In this document: positions 1-4,310 of the stretch, piece after piece
How positions within the stretch are numbered: the stretch's first letter is position 1
Layout of the letters: each line of letters starts with the position of its first letter
Assembly: GCA_945787485.1 (NCBI GenBank)
Contig: CALZHV010000140.1
Location: 1-5,738, forward strand
Source: an uncultured Lachnospiraceae bacterium
Lineage (GTDB): Bacteria > Bacillota > Clostridia > Lachnospirales > Lachnospiraceae
Length of the DNA stretch: 5,738 nucleotides
Direction: 5' to 3'
The notes under the pieces: model-generated
What the model saw: the letters and a program-made list of their open reading frames with translations, nothing else
Told to the model about the DNA's origin: nothing
Databases searched by the model: none
Position numbers and translations under genes: made by a program

Positions 1-1
1 T

Positions 2-76
2 GGACCGGGACATAATCTGCAATATTCTACTCCAAAGGAATTCGCGGATGCAGTTAAATATGTCCTTGAAAAATAG
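2..76 (+). CDS. Alpha/beta hydrolase-like protein, C-terminal fragment (gene starts before the window)
   Basis: An open frame enters from the left edge and ends at TAG 74-76, giving the last 24 residues of a protein. The piece begins GPGHNLQYSTP and ends in an amphipathic stretch, KEFADAVKYVLEK. A glycine-His-Asn turn followed by a Pro-x-x-Phe and a final helix is the usual end of alpha/beta-hydrolase-fold enzymes, where the His is the last member of the catalytic triad. The substrate cannot be inferred. The EamA transporter gene starts 65 bases downstream with no visible terminator between, so the two may share a transcript. With so few residues the family call is tentative; another small enzyme with a similar tail is possible. 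Confidence 0.55.
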   Translation, partial: GPGHNLQYSTPKEFADAVKYVLEK

Positions 77-141
77 CGACAATATACAAGAATTATCGGG
101 GATGAAGTATCATAATTTGATTTAATAAAGAGGCGGAGAAA

Positions 142-1008
142 ATGTGGATATTATATGCAATAGGTTCGTCATTTTTTGCCGGTATTACGGCAATCCTTGC
201 AAAATGTGGTGTACGTAAAACCGACCCGGATGTAGCTACGGCAATTCGTACAATAGTTGTATTACTTTTTTCGTGGTTGATGGTATTAATTACCGGGGCG
301 TATACAAGTATGTCTAATATAAGTGGTAAAACGATTCTATTCCTAGTGCTATCAGGGCTTGCAACAGGGGCGTCGTGGTTGTGCTATTTCAGAGCACTTC
401 AAAAAGGTGATATTAACAAAGTAGTGCCTATAGATAAATCCAGTACTGTGCTCACAATTATTTTGGCGCTTATTTTTCTACATGAGGGACTTACATGGGG
501 CAAGGCAGTATCGGTAATTCTGATAGGTGCTGGAACTATTCTTATGATTACAAAGAAAGAAAATGAGAATAGTACAGAAGAACATGGAAGCGGATGGCTG
601 ATTTATGCAATCCTGTCGGCAGTTTTTGCAAGTTTAACTGCTATATTAGGAAAGCTTGGTATTGCACAGATTAATTCCAATCTGGGAACAGCAATAAGAA
701 CCACGGTTGTTTTACTAATGGCATGGCTTGTGGTATATGTATCCGGAAAACAAAATGAAGTAAAAAATATAGAGAAAAAAGAGCTGGGATTTATCTGCCT
801 TTCAGGGCTTGCAACAGGGGCATCATGGCTGTGCTATTATCGTGCCTTGCAGGACGGACCTGCCAGTGTGGTTGTTCCGATAGACAAATTGAGCATTTTA
901 GTCACAATTGCATTTTCGTGGATTGTATTTCATGAAAAATTAACACCGAAGGCCGGATGTGGTCTTATTTGCATTATTTTGGGAACAGTTGTACTATGTA
1001 TAATATAA
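142..1008 (+). CDS. EamA/DMT-family transporter, two-repeat, ten predicted membrane helices
   Basis: This 288-residue inner-membrane protein belongs to the drug/metabolite transporter superfamily (EamA domain), whose members export or import small metabolites; its substrate is unknown. Two EamA units are visible, about residues 1-137 and 151-288, joined by a charged linker (about 138-150, rich in K, E, N). Each unit has five hydrophobic segments: about 2-22, 32-52, 63-86, 94-114 and 119-137, with matching segments 150 residues later. Key repeated motifs are TAIRT (33-37 and 183-187), SGLATGASWLCY (71-82 and 221-232) and VPID (95-98 and 245-248). Because each unit has an odd number of helices, the halves should lie in the membrane in opposite orientation. 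The ATG at 142 is preceded by GAGGCGGAG (130-138). The length fits the usual 280-310 residues of two-domain DMT proteins. No terminator is evident before the MarR gene 93 bases on. Confidence 0.9.
   Translation: MWILYAIGSSFFAGITAILAKCGVRKTDPDVATAIRTIVVLLFSWLMVLITGAYTSMSNISGKTILFLVLSGLATGASWLCYFRALQKGDINKVVPIDKSSTVLTIILALIFLHEGLTWGKAVSVILIGAGTILMITKKENENSTEEHGSGWLIYAILSAVFASLTAILGKLGIAQINSNLGTAIRTTVVLLMAWLVVYVSGKQNEVKNIEKKELGFICLSGLATGASWLCYYRALQDGPASVVVPIDKLSILVTIAFSWIVFHEKLTPKAGCGLICIILGTVVLCII
352..821 (+). repeat. Internal 450-bp-period duplication within the EamA gene
   Basis: The same 20 bases occur at 352-371 and 802-821, exactly 450 bases (150 codons) apart and in frame. They encode SGLATG plus the first base or bases of the next codon. 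Around them the two halves align without gaps at the protein level from TAIRT through VPIDK. Nine of the twelve codons for the shared SGLATGASWLCY motif are identical at the nucleotide level. This is the trace of a gene duplication and fusion of a single EamA unit. Confidence 0.85.
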
Positions 1009-1047
1009 ATAATTGCACAGTGAAATGTTGTTGTGATACTGTTTCGA

Positions 1048-1077
1048 TAACAAATGTGCTGTTAAAATTTTTAGAAT
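1048..1077 (+). promoter_or_regulatory. Candidate operator (TAACA-N7-TGTTA) and weak -10 element ahead of the MarR gene
   Basis: A perfect inverted repeat, TAACA (1048-1052) and TGTTA (1060-1064) with a seven-base spacer, lies just upstream of a TAGAAT (1072-1077) that could serve as a -10 box. I see no good -35 box at the right distance. MarR proteins commonly bind short palindromes overlapping their own promoter, so autoregulation is a reasonable inference. The site is AT-rich and short, so chance is a real alternative. Confidence 0.3.
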
Positions 1078-1101
1078 ATAAAAGAAAATAGGAGCTTTAA
1101 A

Positions 1102-1554
1102 TTGGAAAATATAGAAAAAAATTTGAGGGGCGGCAAATTTAAACGGCTTCTGGAAAAGGCTATGGCTGATGTCAAAAACAACACAAACCTTAACAGGCTG
1201 GAATTAGAGATTATATATTTGCTATCGCATTATGATGATATAACAACATTGACAGATATTTGTCGATATACGCAGATGAATAAAGGACACATGTCTACGA
1301 CACTTGACAATCTTGTAAAACAAGGATATGTAATATGCAGAAGAGATGATAAGGATAGAAGATATGTAAAATATGAGCTGACTGATGCTTCGGAACAGAT
1401 ATGTCAGGAAATGGAAAATCTTTGGTCGGCTTTAACGGACAAAGTGGTCGAAGGAATTGATGAAAAATCCTTAGCAGTTTTTAATTCTGTGTCTGAACAG
1501 ATAAGCCATAATATTGACAAACTACTTGAAAATGAATGGGAACTGTTGCACTAA
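1102..1554 (+). CDS. MarR-family winged-helix transcriptional regulator (TTG start)
   Basis: A 150-residue protein of typical MarR length. An N-terminal helix (about 11-27) is followed by the winged helix-turn-helix: helix pair around 32-58 (LELEIIYLLSHYDDITTLTDI), recognition helix about 61-74 (KGHMSTTLDNLVKQGY) and a wing at 77-94 with RRDDKDRRYVKYELT, including the D-x-R-type signature of the family (D85, R86, R87). The C-terminal part (about 96-142) is helical and should form the dimer interface. MarR proteins are dimeric repressors or activators that respond to small ligands or oxidants. The start is TTG at 1102, supported by AGGAG at 1090-1094 with a seven-base spacer. The target genes are unknown; the transporter just upstream is the obvious candidate by position. 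Its stop codon lies inside the loop of a terminator hairpin. Confidence 0.88.
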   Translation: MENIEKNLRGGKFKRLLEKAMADVKNNTNLNRLELEIIYLLSHYDDITTLTDICRYTQMNKGHMSTTLDNLVKQGYVICRRDDKDRRYVKYELTDASEQICQEMENLWSALTDKVVEGIDEKSLAVFNSVSEQISHNIDKLLENEWELLH

Positions 1555-1573
1555 AAAGCAAACAGTTCTTTTT
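1540..1573 (+). terminator. Intrinsic terminator overlapping the end of the MarR gene
   Basis: GAACTGTT (1540-1547) pairs with AACAGTTC (1561-1568), and GC at 1548-1549 can extend the stem with GC at 1558-1559 around a bulged A. Five T residues follow (1569-1573). The TAA stop (1552-1554) is in the loop. This ends the hydrolase/EamA/MarR block and separates it from groESL. Confidence 0.6.
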
Positions 1574-1598
1574 GTTTGCGCATTATTTTATATGAAAG

Positions 1599-1656
1599 AA
1601 AAAAATATAAAAAAATACATAAAAAAGGTTGACTTCTTGATTTTATATGCTATAAT
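1599..1656 (+). promoter_or_regulatory. Strong vegetative (SigA-type) promoter for groESL, with upstream phased A-tracts
   Basis: TTGACT (1629-1634) and TATAAT (1651-1656) are separated by 16 bases, and TGC just before the -10 box makes an extended -10 element. Directly upstream are three A-runs (1599-1605, 1609-1615, 1621-1626) spaced about 10-11 bases apart, suited to act as an UP element or a bend. Transcription should begin near 1662-1664, giving a leader of about 115 bases before groES. This is the best promoter in the window. Confidence 0.85.
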
Positions 1657-1669
1657 TGTTTTAAAACAA
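1656..1669 (+). promoter_or_regulatory. Perfect 14-base palindrome over the expected transcription start
   Basis: TTGTTTT (1656-1662) is the exact inverted repeat of AAAACAA (1663-1669), so the palindrome begins at the last base of the -10 box and covers the start point. The position is typical of a repressor operator, and the TTG...CAA edges resemble some MarR-type sites. The AT-rich context makes chance plausible and the binding protein, if any, is unknown. Confidence 0.3.
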
Positions 1670-1671
1670 AA

Positions 1672-1720
1672 GGTTTGGAAACAAACTAAATATATGCTTC
1701 TTAGGAAGCATATATTTTTT
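1672..1720 (+). terminator. Two adjacent leader hairpins; the second is an intrinsic-terminator-like hairpin upstream of CIRCE
   Basis: First hairpin: GTTTG (1673-1677) pairs with CAAAC (1682-1686) around a GAAA tetraloop of the stable GNRA type, with a possible extra G-U pair. Second hairpin, starting one base later: a perfect 13-base stem with AAATATATGCTTC (1688-1700) and GAAGCATATATTT (1705-1717) around a TTAG loop, running into T residues to 1720. It lies about 25 bases after the likely start of the groESL transcript and before the CIRCE. It has the form of a rho-independent terminator, but only three of the thirteen pairs are G-C, so it should be comparatively heat-labile. It may act as an attenuator, end a short RNA, or simply protect the mRNA 5' end. 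Confidence 0.6.
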
Positions 1721-1725
1721 ACAAT
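1698..1725 (+). promoter_or_regulatory. Possible second groESL promoter placing the start inside CIRCE
   Basis: TACAAT (1720-1725) matches five of six bases of the -10 consensus. The best -35 at a 16-base spacing is TTCTTA (1698-1703), a poor match. If used, transcription would start near 1731-1733, inside the left CIRCE arm, which is the classical arrangement for HrcA control. The weak -35 keeps this tentative. Confidence 0.25.
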
Positions 1726-1729
1726 TCAA

Positions 1730-1756
1730 TTAGCACTCAACCAAAAAGAGTGCTAA
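1730..1756 (+). promoter_or_regulatory. CIRCE operator (HrcA binding site)
   Basis: TTAGCACTC (1730-1738), nine bases, then GAGTGCTAA (1748-1756) match the CIRCE consensus perfectly on both arms. CIRCE is the binding site of the heat-shock repressor HrcA, whose activity depends on GroEL, so the chaperonin controls its own operon by titration (established knowledge). As RNA it also forms a stem-loop in the groES leader. hrcA itself is not in this window. Confidence 0.97.
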
Positions 1757-1779
1757 CAAAAGGAAAAGAGGTAATGAAT

Positions 1780-2064
1780 ATGCAGTTAAAACCATTAGGA
1801 GATCGTGTCGTTTTAAGACAGGAGGAAGCAGAAGAGAAAACACAGTCCGGAATTATTCTACCCGATAGTGCAAAGGAAAAGCCACAAACAGCTGTTGTCA
1901 TTGCGGTTGGTCCCGGAAATGTAAAGAACGGGAAGAAAACAGAAATGCAGGTTAAGGAAGGCGATCACGTTATTTATTCCCAATATTCAGGAAAAGATGT
2001 AAAACTGGATGATGAGGAATATATCATTGTAGACCAGTCTGATATTATTGCGATTGTAGAGTAG
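1780..2064 (+). CDS. groES: Co-chaperonin GroES (Cpn10)
   Basis: A 94-residue protein, the normal GroES length. It caps the GroEL ring as a heptamer and closes the folding chamber in the cytoplasm. The N-terminus MQLKPLGDRVVL is the family hallmark. The mobile loop that docks on GroEL spans about residues 16-34 and carries the hydrophobic I25-I26-L27 after SG. The C-terminal beta strand ends in DIIAIVE. The start at ATG 1780 gives the standard N-terminus and has GAGG (1768-1771) eight bases upstream. An in-frame ATG at 1774 would add two residues (Met-Asn) and cannot be excluded, as AGGA at 1761-1764 is well placed for it. The frame is also open further up from a GTG at 1750, but that lies inside CIRCE. 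groEL follows after 44 bases in the same operon. Confidence 0.97.
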   Translation: MQLKPLGDRVVLRQEEAEEKTQSGIILPDSAKEKPQTAVVIAVGPGNVKNGKKTEMQVKEGDHVIYSQYSGKDVKLDDEEYIIVDQSDIIAIVE

Positions 2065-2108
2065 TAATTTAAAAATCGGTTATATGTTCTAAGAAAGAAG
2101 GGATTAAC

Positions 2109-3722
2109 ATGGCAAAAGATATTATGTTTGATATTGATGCAAGAAAAAAGATGGAAGCAGGTGTAAATAAACTTGCAGATACTGTAAAGGTAACAATTGG
2201 ACCTAAAGGTAGAAATGTTGTTTTGGAAAAGTCTTTTGGAACGCCTTTGATAACTAATGATGGTGTCACAATTGCAAAGGAGATTGAACTGGAAGATCCT
2301 TATGAAAATATGGGAGCTCAGCTTGTTAAGGAGGTTGCAACAAAGACAAATGACATAGCAGGAGATGGTACTACAACAGCAACTGTTTTAGCACAGGCTT
2401 TAGTAAACGAAGGCATGAAGAATATTGCAGCAGGAGCAAATCCTATAATATTGAGAAAAGGTATGAAGAAAGCTGCAGATACAGCTATTGATGCACTTGT
2501 AGATATGAGCAAGCCTGTAACAGGCAAGGATCATATTGCAAAGGTAGCTTCAATCTCTGCCGGTAATGATGAAGTTGGAACAATGATTGCAGACGCAATG
2601 GAAAAGGTTGGAGAAAATGGTGTCATTACTATAGAGGAATCAAAGACCATGCAGACTGAGATAGAAGTTGTTGAAGGTATGCAGTTTGACAATGGTTATT
2701 TATCTGCTTACATGTGTGATGATAAGGAAAAGATGATTGCTAACATGAATCAGCCATACATTTTAATAACAGATAAAAAGATATCCAACATAAAGGATAT
2801 TCTTCCGATATTGGAGCAGGTTATGCAACAGGGAAGAGAATTGCTGATTATTGCGGATGATGTAGAAGGCGAAGCTCTTACGACCTTAATCGTAAACAGG
2901 TTAAGGGGAACGCTCAAGGTTGTTGCCGTTAAGGCACCGGGTTATGGTGATAGTCGAAAGGAAATGTTAAAGGATATTGCAATTTTGACAGGCGGACAGG
3001 CGATTCTTGATGACCTTGGCATGCAAATGAAGGATGTTACAATTGATATGCTTGGGCAGGCTAAATCTGTCAAAGTGACTAAGGAACATACGACTATTGT
3101 TGATGGCGAGGGTAACAAAAAGGACATCGAAGACAGAATAGCAATGATTAAGAGACAGGCTGCTGATGCATCCGAATATGATAAAGAGAAGCTGATAGAC
3201 CGTGTAGCAAAATTAGGTGGTGGAGTTGCCGTTATCAAAATTGGCGCAGCAACGGAAACAGAGATGAAGGAAGCAAAGTATCGCATGGAAGATGCATTGA
3301 ACGCAACAAGAGCTGCTGTTTCTGAGGGTATTATCAGTGGTGGAGGAGCAGCATATATTCATGTACAAAAAGCAGTATATGACATGATACCTGACTTGGT
3401 TGGTGATGAAAAGACAGGAGCAGAGATTGTGGCAAAAGCTTTGGAGGCGCCTCTTCGTGCAATTGCTGAAAATGCCGGCTTAGAAGGCGCAGTAATCATA
3501 AACAAGGTAAAAGAATCCGATGACGCTATAGGATTTGATGCCGTATCAGAACAATATGTAAATATGCTAGATGCAGGAATCATTGATCCTGTTAAAGTTA
3601 CAAGAAGTGCACTTTCCAATGCAATCAGTGTGTCATCTACATTGTTAACAACTGAGGCTGCTGTAGCAGATGTCAAAGAAAATACACCTGCAATCGCTGC
3701 ACAGCCAGATATGGGTTATTAA
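2109..3722 (+). CDS. groEL: Chaperonin GroEL (Cpn60)
   Basis: A full-length 537-residue GroEL, the ATP-driven double-ring chaperonin that folds proteins together with GroES. The equatorial ATP site is intact: GPKGRNV (31-37), D51 in TNDGVT, GDGTTTAT (85-92, with D86) and the catalytic Asp D395 in MEDALNATRAA. The apical domain keeps the substrate and GroES-binding positions (Y197, Y201, L232 and L235, and L257 to V262), with Met at 202 where E. coli has Phe. Several family-conserved spots differ: GYGDSRKE (278-285) where most have GDRRK, one residue fewer around 350-357, LGGGV at 369-373, and AAVSEG (402-407) where AAxEEG is usual. The tail ends in AQPDMGY with no GGM repeats. The ATG has AGAAGGGA (2096-2103) upstream. 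It forms one operon with groES under CIRCE control. Confidence 0.97.
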   Translation: MAKDIMFDIDARKKMEAGVNKLADTVKVTIGPKGRNVVLEKSFGTPLITNDGVTIAKEIELEDPYENMGAQLVKEVATKTNDIAGDGTTTATVLAQALVNEGMKNIAAGANPIILRKGMKKAADTAIDALVDMSKPVTGKDHIAKVASISAGNDEVGTMIADAMEKVGENGVITIEESKTMQTEIEVVEGMQFDNGYLSAYMCDDKEKMIANMNQPYILITDKKISNIKDILPILEQVMQQGRELLIIADDVEGEALTTLIVNRLRGTLKVVAVKAPGYGDSRKEMLKDIAILTGGQAILDDLGMQMKDVTIDMLGQAKSVKVTKEHTTIVDGEGNKKDIEDRIAMIKRQAADASEYDKEKLIDRVAKLGGGVAVIKIGAATETEMKEAKYRMEDALNATRAAVSEGIISGGGAAYIHVQKAVYDMIPDLVGDEKTGAEIVAKALEAPLRAIAENAGLEGAVIINKVKESDDAIGFDAVSEQYVNMLDAGIIDPVKVTRSALSNAISVSSTLLTTEAAVADVKENTPAIAAQPDMGY

Positions 3723-3744
3723 TATATTTTCATTCTGTATCTTT

Positions 3745-3776
3745 AGGGGAAGTGACGTTATGTTGCTTCCCTTTTT
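3745..3776 (+). terminator. Intrinsic terminator after groEL
   Basis: GGGAAG (3747-3752) pairs with CTTCCC (3766-3771). The stem can be lengthened inward by TGAC/GTTG with two G-U pairs, leaving a five-base loop, and outward by AG against TT. It is followed by TTTTT (3772-3776). It starts 22 bases after the groEL stop and ends 27 bases before the next gene. Confidence 0.8.
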
Positions 3777-3803
3777 CTCAATTTAGTTGAAAGGAGAATA
3801 AAA

Positions 3804-4310
3804 ATGGCAGATAACACAGACAAGACAGATGTTGTAAAATTATCTAATGAATTGACCTACCAAAGACATTTATTTAATCGAGAATACAGAAGAGATTTTT
3901 TTATGAAAATGAGCATTCCGGAATATATTGCATTACAGTATATTGACATGGAAGAAAAATCAAATATTTATTCCGGGCGCACTTACTTAAAGGATTTGTC
4001 TGACAAACTCCAGATGACAATGCGGCAGGTATCTAAAATGGTGGAAAAACTGCAGGATGCCGGATATGTGGTATGGTCTCATGATGGGAATGGAAGTGAG
4101 GGTACATACGTTACAATAACTGAAAGTGGACAAAGTATGTTGAAAAATCAGGAGGATACATTAAAGACTTATTATGGAAAGGTATTTGAAAAGTTTGGAA
4201 GGGATAATCTGATTCAGCTTCTTCAGCTTATGAAACAGCTCGAAACTGTCATGAGCAGTGAAATGGAAAAATTGGAGGGAGATAAAAATGATGACGGAAC
4301 AGTTGAATAG
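3804..4310 (+). CDS. MarR-like winged-helix DNA-binding protein, overlapping citrate synthase
   Basis: A 168-residue protein with a MarR-type layout: an N-terminal helical region (about 10-37), a helix-turn-helix at about 39-88 whose likely recognition helix is MTMRQVSKMVEKLQDAGYV (71-89), a wing at about 89-106, and a C-terminal helical dimerisation region (about 108-157). Two features are unusual. The stretch EEKSNIYSGRT (50-60) before the second helix is longer than in common MarR proteins. The wing (WSHDGNGSEGTYVTIT) lacks the usual acidic D-x-R signature. The ATG has AAGGAG (3791-3796 region) at good spacing. The last 23 bases overlap the citrate synthase gene, so it is probably a regulator tied to that gene. 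The ligand and operator are unknown. No convincing promoter fits in the 27 bases after the groEL terminator. Confidence 0.78.
   Translation: MADNTDKTDVVKLSNELTYQRHLFNREYRRDFFMKMSIPEYIALQYIDMEEKSNIYSGRTYLKDLSDKLQMTMRQVSKMVEKLQDAGYVVWSHDGNGSEGTYVTITESGQSMLKNQEDTLKTYYGKVFEKFGRDNLIQLLQLMKQLETVMSSEMEKLEGDKNDDGTVE
4274..4279 (+). promoter_or_regulatory. Ribosome binding site that fixes the citrate synthase start
   Basis: GGAGGG lies inside the end of the MarR-like gene, eight bases before the ATG at 4288. It makes 4288 the likely start rather than the upstream in-frame ATG at 4258, which has no such site and would add ten residues of unlikely sequence. Ribosomes ending translation at 4310 would be next to this site, which favours translational coupling. 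Confidence 0.75.

Noticed and set aside
77..141. A promoter for the EamA gene in the 65-base gap.
   Set aside because: I could not find a -35/-10 pair with acceptable spacing; co-transcription with the upstream gene is at least as likely.
1514..1756. An 80-residue open frame across the gap between the MarR gene and groES.
   Set aside because: It overlaps the MarR end, the terminator, the promoter and the CIRCE, is very lysine-rich from A-tracts, and has no ribosome binding site.
1750..1779. A longer groES start at GTG 1750.
   Set aside because: The GTG is inside the right CIRCE arm, has no ribosome binding site, and adds ten residues not found in GroES proteins.
2069..3676. Several open frames of 66-114 residues on the minus strand opposite groEL.
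   Set aside because: They are antisense shadows of the conserved groEL frame, with no ribosome binding sites and low-complexity Ser/Ile/Ala-rich translations.
4258..4287. A longer citrate synthase start at ATG 4258.
   Set aside because: No ribosome binding site precedes it, while 4288 has GGAGGG at eight bases; the added residues are only the out-of-frame reading of the regulator's end.
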